A stretch of 35,754 nt of DNA from Saprospiraceae bacterium (GTDB taxonomy: Bacteria; Bacteroidota; Bacteroidia; Chitinophagales; Saprospiraceae), in the NCBI GenBank assembly GCA_026982695.1, contig JALSGS010000002.1:1-35754 (forward strand), given 5' to 3'. Under the pieces are notes generated by a model. The model made no database searches. It was not told the origin of the DNA and worked only from the letters and a program-made list of their open reading frames with translations. This document shows positions 6,395-14,433 of this stretch, in pieces (position 1 is the stretch's first letter; each line of letters begins with the position of its first letter). The position numbers and the translations under genes are program-made.

Positions 6395-8245
6395 ATGAAA
6401 ACCTTTGCTTTCTTTAAAGTCCCCCCCCCCGCAGGGTTACTCTGTGCGGCATTCCTAATCCTTTTTTCGCTTAACATGACTGGGCAAGTTATGGAGGGCA
6501 CATTGTCATTCCAGCCAGGCCCCGACCACCCCTTCGGGTATTCGAGGATGGATGTGGTGTGGAGCGATTTTGATTTCCCCAATATCCCGGGGACAAATTA
6601 CTGGCTCAACTTCGGCGTGCGCCTCAACGATGGCTCCTCCATCGTCCAATGTGTGGACGTTGGCTTCACACAGGGATCAAAGCACCCGTCGCTCACAACG
6701 GGCACGGTCAGTGCCAGCAGTTCGAGTGTGCAGATAATAGCCACGGATATCGGCTCGCTGAACCTGACGGCGCCGCTCACCCTGTTCAGCATCTACTATG
6801 TGAGCAGTCCCGGCACCACGGTCACCTTCACCTGGCGTACCTCGCCGCCAAACCAGGTCATTGACATCAATAACACGGCCGATGTATGGTATCCGACCCT
6901 TGGCGGTGCCGCTGTTCAGGCATTTCCGGCCAGGACCATTTCCGGAGGGATATACAAACCCCCGTTCACCCAATCCAACTGCGGCGGAGGAATCGATGCC
7001 GCAGTGACGGGGGTGACGGTGATGAACTACACGAATGTGGACTGTTCACCAGCCCAACAGAACACTTCTGCCATGAACCAGAACAATGGCCAATACGCCT
7101 TTGTGGTCAACGAGAAGTTCAATTATACCGTGCGGCCGGTGAAGAGCAACAATCCGTCATGTGGTGTGAATACCCTGGACGTGGCCATGGTCCAACAGCA
7201 TGCCAACGGCAGCAGTATTTTTCAATACCCCTGGCAGGTAATTGCAGGGGACATGAACCTCGACAACAGAGCAACCACTTACGATGCCGTACTAATACAG
7301 AAATTAATCCTCGGTACATTTGTGCCGCCCTATGGATGGGATTCCTGGACTTTCCCCACGGCGATAGATTACGGCTTCTTCCCGCCTGTGACTTCCCCTT
7401 CTTATGCTTACCCTGCTTACAAGCCCTATTTCAGTTTCGTCAACTTGTCGGGCAATCAGCCCTTTAAAGATTTTGTGGGCATCAAAAGGGCCGATGTGGA
7501 TGGCAGTTGTTCTGATTGCAACGCAGAGTTTAACGGCGGAGAAACCCAAGACAGGAATATTGCTGCCAAAAGCATTTTAATCGAAAATATTGCAGTAGAG
7601 GCAGGTGCTACCATAGAACTGCCCGTCCGGATGGCCGGATGGGAAAAGAACACATCTGCTGTTGCCTTCGCCCTCTTCTTTCCAACTGACTATTTTGAAA
7701 TCATGAGCGTCAAAGACGGCGGGCTGCCCCATTTCAGCGGCAACAACTTTAACTGGGATGCCATGTCGGAGGGATTACTGAGGTTTGGCTGGGTGAACTT
7801 AGACAACCGGGAAGTCAATCTATCCGAAGATGCACCCTTGTTTTACATTGAGTTGAAAGCAAAGCGGAGCGCTCCTTCCCTGATGGGCTTGTTGCAGATG
7901 CGCCCGGACGTGCAGGATTGCAGCATGACCACTTCGGATTTGGAGCAGAGCTTGCTGGATATGCAGATCACCGGGCAAGCAGCCCCCGCACAAGGGGTTA
8001 TAGTATATCCCAACCCTGCCAAAGAAGTAGTGCACATCGGCTTCGATGTCCCCTCCGGCGGGGCAGAAGTGCTCGTACAGTTTTATGGAAGCGACGGAAG
8101 ACTGCTGTTATCGCAAGTGTCCGATTTTGCCCAAGGCAGGCAAACCTTTACCATCTCCACCAGTGGTTTCCCAACCGGGCTCGTTACTTACAGCCTCCTT
8201 GTTGGGGACCACAGGTTCACCGGCAGGTTTGTGAAACAATATTGA
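6395..8245 (+). CDS. T9SS type-A secreted protein with dockerin-like and cohesin-like regions
   Basis: A 616-residue exported protein. A signal peptide covers about residues 1-31 (hydrophobic LLCAAFLILFSL). Residues 284-306 (GDMNLDNRATTYDAVLIQKL) show the calcium-loop and helix pattern of a dockerin half-repeat, with a second DxD part at about 360 (GIKRADVDGS). Residues about 392-490 resemble a cohesin-type beta-sandwich (VEAGATIELPVRMAGWE, GLLRFGWVN). The last 85 residues are a type-A Por-secretion domain (VIVYPNPAKEVVHIGF, ending FTGRFVKQY). Codons 9-13 contain ten consecutive C (6421-6430); nine or eleven would both give early stops, so expression could be phase-variable. A terminator follows at once. 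The dockerin-like call is fairly good and the cohesin-like call is tentative; the partner is unknown. Confidence 0.82.
   Translation: MKTFAFFKVPPPAGLLCAAFLILFSLNMTGQVMEGTLSFQPGPDHPFGYSRMDVVWSDFDFPNIPGTNYWLNFGVRLNDGSSIVQCVDVGFTQGSKHPSLTTGTVSASSSSVQIIATDIGSLNLTAPLTLFSIYYVSSPGTTVTFTWRTSPPNQVIDINNTADVWYPTLGGAAVQAFPARTISGGIYKPPFTQSNCGGGIDAAVTGVTVMNYTNVDCSPAQQNTSAMNQNNGQYAFVVNEKFNYTVRPVKSNNPSCGVNTLDVAMVQQHANGSSIFQYPWQVIAGDMNLDNRATTYDAVLIQKLILGTFVPPYGWDSWTFPTAIDYGFFPPVTSPSYAYPAYKPYFSFVNLSGNQPFKDFVGIKRADVDGSCSDCNAEFNGGETQDRNIAAKSILIENIAVEAGATIELPVRMAGWEKNTSAVAFALFFPTDYFEIMSVKDGGLPHFSGNNFNWDAMSEGLLRFGWVNLDNREVNLSEDAPLFYIELKAKRSAPSLMGLLQMRPDVQDCSMTTSDLEQSLLDMQITGQAAPAQGVIVYPNPAKEVVHIGFDVPSGGAEVLVQFYGSDGRLLLSQVSDFAQGRQTFTISTSGFPTGLVTYSLLVGDHRFTGRFVKQY
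6421..6430 (+). repeat. C10 homopolymer tract inside signal-peptide codons
   Basis: Ten C in a row after AAAGT. The frame is open with ten. Nine gives a stop 13 codons after the lysine codon and eleven gives a stop after 19, so one-base slippage switches the gene off. Confidence 0.8.
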
Positions 8246-8258
8246 TTCATTCTTTTTT

Positions 8259-8300
8259 ATGGCTTGCGGGGACATCCCTCCCCGCAAGCCATTTCTTTTT
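8259..8300 (+). terminator. Rho-independent terminator
   Basis: A perfect 14-base stem ATGGCTTGCGGGGA / TCCCCGCAAGCCAT with a 6-base loop CATCCC, followed by TTCTTTTT. It lies 14 bp after the stop of the type-A protein gene and 14 bp before the next start, so the two genes are separate transcription units. A T-run on the other side makes it potentially bidirectional. Confidence 0.92.
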
Positions 8301-8314
8301 AATCCCTCCATCCC

Positions 8315-11300
8315 ATGAAAATTGCAAAGTACATCCTCACAGCTTTGACCGTCCTTTGTCTGTATTCAAATATTCGGTCTCAGGTATTTTACTACGTTGA
8401 CAATTCCAATGATATTTATACTCTTGACTTGGCGACTTGTGAAAGTACATTTGTCGTAAATGTTCAAGGCATTTCTGGGGGTATTAGCGATATTACCTTC
8501 GCCCCTGACAACAATTTATATGCAATTTCTTTCGGGGATTTATACAGGGTTGATTTAGCAACAGGTCAAAGCACTTTTTTAGGTGCTTGGAACACACCTT
8601 GGGGACCTTCCTTGACTTCTGATTCCGAAGGTAACATTTACTTAGCTGGTTATGGTTTATATAGTTACAATATTTATGACCAGACATTCAGCTTCCACGG
8701 GGATTTTCCAAATGGTATTGTATCGGCCGGGGACCTTACTTTCCGGGGTGATTCCCTTTTTATGGCGGCTTTTTCAGATAGAATTGTATGGGTGGACATT
8801 GAAAATCCAGAAAATAGTAGTGTTTATTTTACCTATTCTGTCAATGATAATATTTATGGCCTTTCTACCTTTTTCATCAATTGCGACAGTTTGGTGACGT
8901 TTGGTTCTGGCCACAGTAACAGTTTTTATTTGATAGATTTCGAAGGTCAGGACATTGTTGATCTCGGCTGCGCAGCCGGGACATCTGTGCGTGGCCTTGC
9001 CACCCCCGATGAATGGCAGGCGTCCGACTGCACTTTCAGCATAGACCTGGACGGGGACGACAGCTCGGATTATCTGTCGAAAGCGGAGGCTGGGGGATTT
9101 TGGTCAACGGTGTGTACCGTGCCGGCCCCGGTGACGGACACGGACGTGGTCCTCAAGGCCGGGCCTGTGATAGATTCTATCAGCCTGCAGCTCGATGCTG
9201 GTGCTTTTTCCAACGGGCCGGATGAGTTTCTGACGGGCACACCTTCGCCGGCGGTCGACATATCGGGCAGTGGCACCTGGCATCTGACCCTGTACAACAC
9301 CGGCGCTGCGTTGCCGGAGGATTTCGAGGCTGCTTTGCAGACGGTTTTGTACCACAACGTGGCTTCTGCTCCCAACCTGGGGCTTCGGCAAATAACCGTG
9401 ACGATGTGGGGGCAGGGCGGCGCTTTGAACCGGACGGTGATGTCTAATATTGACTATTTGTACGCCGGCCCGCTCAGCTTTTCCTTCGGCAATGATACGC
9501 TGCTCTGCCCCGGTCAGGTACTGGAGCTGACCATTCCTTACGACTATTACCACCAGGTCATCACTTCCGCCGATACCCTTACCTTCGGCACCTTCAGCTG
9601 GCAGGACGGCAGCCAGGGCAACACGCTTGAGGTGAGTGCCCCGGGTGTTTATTACGGCAGCTTTGTTTATGAAGAAGCCTTTGGCTGCAGCTGGGCCGAT
9701 ACCATAGTTGTCAGCCAGGGCGACACTGCCCTTACACACAGTCTGCTGACCCTTTGCAGCGGGGAATCCTTCACCATCGGCAATCAGACTTTTACCACGG
9801 ACACCCTCGTGTGCATCACCTATTCCGGCGCCAACGGCTGCGATTCTACTCACTGCACCGAGATTGTTTTTCTGCCCCCGCCCCCGTTGGTTCTTATTGA
9901 CACCACACTGTGTCAGGGCGGTACGGTCGGCATCGGTAACCAGGTTTACAACAGCTCTGGCACCTACACCGACACCCTCACCACATGGAACGGTTGCGAC
10001 AGCATCGTACAACTCGACCTGACGGTCATCCCGGCAGACACCACCAGCCTGGCCGCCACCATTTGCGAAGGCGAAACCCTCGAAGTGGGCGGACTAATGT
10101 TTGCCACTACCGGCTATTACGAGGTGCCGCTCAGCAGTCAGGTGGGCTGCGACAGCCTCGTACAGCTCGATCTGACGGTCATCCCCCGGGACACCACAGA
10201 GCTTTCTGAAGTCATTTGCGAAGGCGACACAGTCCAAATCGGCGGCCAACCCTTCTCGTCGAGCGGGCTGTACGAGCTGCTGCTCAGCAACCAGGCGGGT
10301 TGTGACAGTCTCGTGCGGCTCAACCTGACGGTGATGCCCCTCACGGTGCTGCAAACCGACAGCGCCGTCTGTGAAGGGAATTCTGTCTTTTTCGGGGGGC
10401 AAATGCTGTTTGAGCAAGGCACTTATGCCGATACTTTGGCCGGCCAAAATAATGAATGCGATACGCTGCATATTTTGCATCTGACGGTATGGCCTCGGCC
10501 CGAACTGACCATCCAGACCACCGGCAATATATGCATCGGCGAGCCATTGCACCTTTCGGCCAATGGCACTGCGAGCACATTTCTCTGGTCGACTGACGAG
10601 ACGCAACCGGCCATTACGGCCACTCAAGCGGGAACTTATTCGGTTACGGCAACCGATGCGCAGGGCTGCACAGCCGTCGATTCGGTGGAGGTTGATTTTT
10701 CGGAACCACTTTCCGTTTCAGTGAGTGCCGAAGCACCCACCTGCTATGGACTGACCGACGGTTTTGTCGAGATCACTGATGTGGCAGGGGGCACACCGCC
10801 TTATTCCTACTCCATAAATGGCGGCCCCGAAATCCAAACGCCGTTCTTTGGGCAGCTGGGCGGCGGCACCTACCTTGTTGTGGTCAACGATGCCCAAGGC
10901 TGCCAATGGTCGGATCAGATCACGCTGAGCGAACCTGCTGTTTTTGAAATTGACGCAGGTTCTAGCCAAGCAATTGAGTTGGGAGATGAGGTACACTTAG
11001 AGGTTGTTGCCACGCAAGTGCCGGACAGTGTCTGGTGGTTGCCGCCAGAGGGGTTGGCCTGTAGTTCCTGCCTGTCCACCTTAGCCATGCCGAATGAGAG
11101 CACTTTGTACCAGATATTCGCACTGAATGAGGCTGGGTGTCTGGCCATGGACGAGGTCTTTATACGGGTGGACAAGCGGGCGGTAGTCTATGCTCCCACC
11201 GCTTTCTCCCCCAATGCCGACGGCTTCAACGATACCTTCACTTTGTTTGCTGGAAAAGGCGTGGCAGAAGTGGAATACTTAGCGATTTTCAATCGTTGGG

Positions 11301-11473
11301 GTGGAATTGTGTTCGAGGTGAAAAACCTGATTCCGAACGATTTGTCATCAGGATGGAATGGCACTTGGCAAGGGGAAGATGCCCCACCTGGGGTGTATGT
11401 CTGGTTGGCCCGCTTGAAGTTGATAAACGGAGCGCTTATTTGGGAAAAAGGAGAGGTGACTTTGCTGCGTTGA
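8315..11473 (+). CDS. Large T9SS type-B surface protein with tandem repeats (SprB/CHU-like adhesin)
   Basis: A 1052-residue exported protein. A signal peptide (MKIAKYILTALTVLCLYSNI, then RSQ) is followed by a propeller-like N-terminal domain to about residue 215 (DNNLYAISFGDLYRVDLATG, DSEGNIYLAGYGLYSYN). A jelly-roll-like region comes next, then five repeats of about 60-65 residues with the pattern C.G..v.iG.q.f...G.Y...l....GCDS.v.L.LTV, from about residue 475 to 730. After an Ig-like segment there is a SprB-type repeat (CYGLTDGFVEITDVAGGTPP) and the final 90 residues are the gliding-associated type-B sorting domain (YAPTAFSPNADGFNDTF, IFNRWGGIVFE, GEVTLLR). It probably works as a surface adhesin. 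Base composition jumps from AT-rich to GC-rich near 8960, inside the frame. It has its own transcription unit, isolated by the terminator upstream. Confidence 0.85.
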   Translation: MKIAKYILTALTVLCLYSNIRSQVFYYVDNSNDIYTLDLATCESTFVVNVQGISGGISDITFAPDNNLYAISFGDLYRVDLATGQSTFLGAWNTPWGPSLTSDSEGNIYLAGYGLYSYNIYDQTFSFHGDFPNGIVSAGDLTFRGDSLFMAAFSDRIVWVDIENPENSSVYFTYSVNDNIYGLSTFFINCDSLVTFGSGHSNSFYLIDFEGQDIVDLGCAAGTSVRGLATPDEWQASDCTFSIDLDGDDSSDYLSKAEAGGFWSTVCTVPAPVTDTDVVLKAGPVIDSISLQLDAGAFSNGPDEFLTGTPSPAVDISGSGTWHLTLYNTGAALPEDFEAALQTVLYHNVASAPNLGLRQITVTMWGQGGALNRTVMSNIDYLYAGPLSFSFGNDTLLCPGQVLELTIPYDYYHQVITSADTLTFGTFSWQDGSQGNTLEVSAPGVYYGSFVYEEAFGCSWADTIVVSQGDTALTHSLLTLCSGESFTIGNQTFTTDTLVCITYSGANGCDSTHCTEIVFLPPPPLVLIDTTLCQGGTVGIGNQVYNSSGTYTDTLTTWNGCDSIVQLDLTVIPADTTSLAATICEGETLEVGGLMFATTGYYEVPLSSQVGCDSLVQLDLTVIPRDTTELSEVICEGDTVQIGGQPFSSSGLYELLLSNQAGCDSLVRLNLTVMPLTVLQTDSAVCEGNSVFFGGQMLFEQGTYADTLAGQNNECDTLHILHLTVWPRPELTIQTTGNICIGEPLHLSANGTASTFLWSTDETQPAITATQAGTYSVTATDAQGCTAVDSVEVDFSEPLSVSVSAEAPTCYGLTDGFVEITDVAGGTPPYSYSINGGPEIQTPFFGQLGGGTYLVVVNDAQGCQWSDQITLSEPAVFEIDAGSSQAIELGDEVHLEVVATQVPDSVWWLPPEGLACSSCLSTLAMPNESTLYQIFALNEAGCLAMDEVFIRVDKRAVVYAPTAFSPNADGFNDTFTLFAGKGVAEVEYLAIFNRWGGIVFEVKNLIPNDLSSGWNGTWQGEDAPPGVYVWLARLKLINGALIWEKGEVTLLR

Positions 11474-11529
11474 GAAAAGGATTTGGTAGAGCGTGCGGCA
11501 AAAGGTTGTTTTGAAATAATACGCTTTCG

Positions 11530-11628
11530 GTAACTATTCAGCATACTTTCAAATTCCAAAGGGGGGTTGAGAATGCTGAATAGTTACTAATATTTTTCTA
11601 AACTCAGCATCTTGTGCTGAATAGTTAC
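11530..11628. repeat. Triple GTAACTATTCAGCA repeat (two inverted copies plus a third)
   Basis: GTAACTATTCAGCAT at 11530-11544 is perfectly inverted at 11573-11587 (ATGCTGAATAGTTAC). The last 14 bases recur at 11615-11628 (TGCTGAATAGTTAC), where a local TCAGCA/TGCTGA hairpin also forms. The pair would fold into a strong hairpin between the convergent genes ending at 11473 and 11631, so it can act as a terminator. Ends in GTAA resemble IS66-family terminal repeats as I recall them, so it may be a small non-autonomous remnant; no 8-bp target duplication is visible. Confidence 0.7.
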
Positions 11629-11630
11629 CT

Positions 11631-13595
11631 CTATTTTACTGGTTTTTGAGGCTGCTGTTTGGCTTTTTTTCGCTTGTGCCCTAAGCGTTCGAGTAGGCGT
11701 GCAGTGATGCGTAGGAAGTCCATCTCAGTGATAATGCCCACGAGCTCCTCGTTTTTTACAACAGGCAATGAACCTATTCGGTGTTTGCCCATGAGCTGCA
11801 TAGCCTCGATGATGGAGGCTTCTGGTGTGATCGTGATGGGATCTTTGACCATGATATCGGCAGCAGTGGTTTCGCGTTGACTATTGAGTTCGTGGGCTTG
11901 TGCAAAATGACGCAACAATAGCCGCGAGCTGATCAGCCCAACCAGATGCCCTTTAGTGTCTTCTACAGGCATGTGGCGGATTCGGCGCCAGTCCATGATT
12001 TTAGCTACTAACTCGATGGGATCTTCGCTGTGCACCGTTAGCAGGTCAGTAGTCATAAACTCTTCTACTTTCAGCTCACTAGGAAGGTATTCCTCTAAGT
12101 CTTCGGGATCTGGCAAAGGCCAATTGTGTACGGGCATTTCTATCTGTTGATTTTTCCAAATAGAAGCAGTAAGTACAGTAAGTGCTTCGTCGCGAGTGGC
12201 TTCTTTGAGCAAATGCGTGTAGGCTCGAAGTTGCCAGCGCGCACCATTCATGTGTTTTTGCGCACGTGCTTCGATGATGCTAAGATATCGATCGATCTCG
12301 CTAGCGTCAACTTTGTGTTGCGACAGCCCTTTGCGTGCTAAGGGAAGTAGCTCTTCTAATACCAGCTCACAGGCGCTGATTTTGCGTTCGTCGAACCAAT
12401 TGAAATTAGAGTCGATACCAAATTGGGCTGCTTTGCCAAAATTGTCGCGTACGTCTTCCCACAAGAGATGGTTGCGTATGTCGTCTATCTGTTGGGCCAT
12501 GCCCAACATACAACCTACCCAGAAGGCGGCGTTAGCTATCTCATCGAGCACAGTGGGTCCTGCTGGCAGTACGCGATTTTCTATGCGTAGATGCGGCTTG
12601 CCATTGACGCTAACGCCATAACAGGGCCTGTTCCATCGATAGATCGTGGAGTTGAATACCTGTAAGGCGCGTAACTTAGGTACTTTGCCTTGTTTGATGA
12701 GTGAAAGGGATTGTTCCTTGAGATCGGCAGCGAGTAGGGCGCGAAATCGCGCTAAGTCTTCTCGATAAATTTCTAAGATAGAGCCTTCGAGCCACCCTTC
12801 ACCAAACTGGACGCGCGGGCTGCGCTGTCGCAAATGTTCCGTAGAAGTGCGTGTATCTATGGATTGTTGAAACATTGCAATGCGGCTTTCGTGCCATAGC
12901 CGCTTGCCAAATACAATGGGCGAGTTGGCAGCAATGGCCATTACGGGTCCTGCAAGTGCCTGAGCGATATTGTACAGTTTGACGAACTGATCAGGTGCAA
13001 TCTGCAGGTGGACCTGAAAGCTAGTATTGCATGCTTCTAGTAGGGGTGAGTCGTGCCGTACGAGCAGCTCATCTATCCCGCGCAAGCGCAATTCATAAGC
13101 ATCGCCCAGCCGTTGGCCATTGAGCGCCTCCATGAGCGCCTTGTAGCGCTTTTTGGGAGTGAGGTGGTGCATTTCCAAATCGTGCTTGCGCAAAGTAGGC
13201 AAGATGCCACATAGGATAAGTGTAGCATCGAGCGATTCTAATTTTTTCTTGATTTTTTCCAATCTCGTATGGGCTTCTTCATACATCTGGCTGAAGGCCT
13301 GCCCTTCCAAGTTGCGCGGACTCAGTCCTATTTCCAAGTTGAACTGTGCCAGCTCCGTCTCTACCCACGGATAGCGCTTCATGAGCTGGAGTGCTTCCAT
13401 GGCTAGAGGCACAGGTCGGTAAGTCTGCCTGTCGATAAGAAACATTTCTTGTTCGGCACCGATACAGCAGATATCTGTTTCGAACCAATTGTGTTCGAGC
13501 ATGTATTCTAAGGCTTCCAGGTCGTTCAACACACGTCGAACGAAGTCTTGTAACTCCTTTCCGCTTGAGGCAAGCGTGACTCTTTGTTCACCCAT
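11631..13595 (-). CDS. Glutamate-cysteine-ligase-like (GCS2) protein fused to a CBS-domain pair
   Basis: A 654-residue cytoplasmic protein. Residues about 15-480 match the GCS2 carboxylate-amine ligase fold: CIGAEQEMFLID (about 44-55, acidic ATP/metal-binding strand), CNTSFQVHLQIAP, GKPHLRIENRVLPAGPT and the helical C-terminal part. Enzymes of this fold join an amino acid to glutamate using ATP. Residues about 520-575 (FMTTDLLTVHSEDPIELVAK) and 585-640 (IMVKDPITITPEASIIEAMQ) are two CBS domains, which usually bind adenine nucleotides and regulate the attached enzyme. So the likely reading is an ATP-dependent ligase sensing AMP/ATP, but the substrate is not known. The end is a Lys/Gln-rich tail. 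It stands alone, convergent with the gene before it; a TACTTTTG box lies 118 bp upstream of the ATG. Confidence 0.85.
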   Translation of the reverse strand: MGEQRVTLASSGKELQDFVRRVLNDLEALEYMLEHNWFETDICCIGAEQEMFLIDRQTYRPVPLAMEALQLMKRYPWVETELAQFNLEIGLSPRNLEGQAFSQMYEEAHTRLEKIKKKLESLDATLILCGILPTLRKHDLEMHHLTPKKRYKALMEALNGQRLGDAYELRLRGIDELLVRHDSPLLEACNTSFQVHLQIAPDQFVKLYNIAQALAGPVMAIAANSPIVFGKRLWHESRIAMFQQSIDTRTSTEHLRQRSPRVQFGEGWLEGSILEIYREDLARFRALLAADLKEQSLSLIKQGKVPKLRALQVFNSTIYRWNRPCYGVSVNGKPHLRIENRVLPAGPTVLDEIANAAFWVGCMLGMAQQIDDIRNHLLWEDVRDNFGKAAQFGIDSNFNWFDERKISACELVLEELLPLARKGLSQHKVDASEIDRYLSIIEARAQKHMNGARWQLRAYTHLLKEATRDEALTVLTASIWKNQQIEMPVHNWPLPDPEDLEEYLPSELKVEEFMTTDLLTVHSEDPIELVAKIMDWRRIRHMPVEDTKGHLVGLISSRLLLRHFAQAHELNSQRETTAADIMVKDPITITPEASIIEAMQLMGKHRIGSLPVVKNEELVGIITEMDFLRITARLLERLGHKRKKAKQQPQKPVK

Positions 13596-13712
13596 GAAAT
13601 ATCAGATTGTGTGTTGAGGGAATTTTTTTAAAACCCATGGTAAAGAAATAAAAAAATCTGGCTGTTGTTTCCTTTTTACAGGTTTTGTTTTGAATTTTTT
13701 GATTGTTGCAAA

Positions 13713-13720
13713 CAAAAGTA
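13713..13720 (-). promoter_or_regulatory. Bacteroidota -7 box for the GCS2-CBS gene
   Basis: TACTTTTG on the minus strand, 118 bp upstream of the ATG at 13595; it fits TAnnTTTG. No good -33 TTTG is seen at the usual spacing, so the call is moderate. Confidence 0.45.
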
Positions 13721-13798
13721 AAGCCTAGTGTGGTGAAGATGCGGTTTTTGTGCAAGGCTCACGATGGCTGGCCTTAAGCTTGGTCAGTAGTAGCATTT

Positions 13799-13806
13799 TA
13801 CCTTTG
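13799..13806 (+). promoter_or_regulatory. Bacteroidota -7 box for the gene at 13832
   Basis: TACCTTTG fits TAnnTTTG and ends 25 bp before the ATG at 13832. A TTGG at 13780-13783 is present but closer than the usual 19-20 base spacing. Confidence 0.5.
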
Positions 13807-13831
13807 GATCACTAAATGAATACGCATATTT

Positions 13832-14368
13832 ATGATGAGATGGATGCAAATGACCTGGATAATAGTCTGTGTACCGTTGGTGGCCAGTACTTGCCGCCCC
13901 GAGCAGACGGTTTTTTTGTTTGAGTATCCATTGCCCGAACGGCAGATGGAGATTCCTGCTGGTTTGAATGTGTTTGGCCAATACTATTTCAACTTTGATC
14001 CTGTGCCCACATTCATCAATGGATTGTTGCAAACCCATCAGATCGATACTGCTGCGATTAAAGCCATTGTGCCTTATCAGGCTCGGTTGGTGGCGGTATA
14101 CCCCAATGGGGATTACAGCTTTATTGCGCGTTTGTCGCTGCGTTTGTGTGTTCCTGGCGACCCTACAGATAAATGTGGCGTTGAAGTGTTTTGGCGTGAT
14201 CCTACGCCTGAACAACCTACGAATGTGCTCGAGCTGGTACCGCATAGTGTCAATGTCAAGGAGTATTTGTTGCGCAATGAGGTCAAGCTGCAGCTTATCT
14301 TGGAACAGCTGCGCGACATTTCCCCAGCAGTAGAGACGCGTCTACAAGTGGAGTTCAGGGTAGAGTAG
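13832..14368 (+). CDS. Exported protein of unknown function, possible lipoprotein
   Basis: 178 residues. The N-terminus is a hydrophobic stretch (MTWIIVCVPLVAST) ending at a Cys (STCRPEQ), so it may be a lipoprotein, though the residues before Cys are not a classical lipobox. The mature protein has alternating hydrophobic strands and a polar C-terminal helix (VNVKEYLLRNEVKLQLILEQ); I do not recognise a family. The start could be either of the two ATGs at 13832 or 13835-13840 because both keep the signal. It is probably co-transcribed with the sugar transporter 65 bp downstream. A -7 box lies just upstream. A run of seven G (14371-14377) directly follows the stop. Confidence 0.6.
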   Translation: MMRWMQMTWIIVCVPLVASTCRPEQTVFLFEYPLPERQMEIPAGLNVFGQYYFNFDPVPTFINGLLQTHQIDTAAIKAIVPYQARLVAVYPNGDYSFIARLSLRLCVPGDPTDKCGVEVFWRDPTPEQPTNVLELVPHSVNVKEYLLRNEVKLQLILEQLRDISPAVETRLQVEFRVE

Positions 14369-14433
14369 GAGGGGGGGCTAATAATAGGAGTGCCCCACAT
14401 CATACTTGCTATATTGAGGGGCAAAAAGCGAGG

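Noticed and set aside
9104-10012. 302-codon open frame on the minus strand
   Set aside because: Lies wholly opposite the repeat-rich adhesin gene. It reflects that gene's GC-rich codon pattern, has no recognised motif, and the plus frame clearly encodes the protein.
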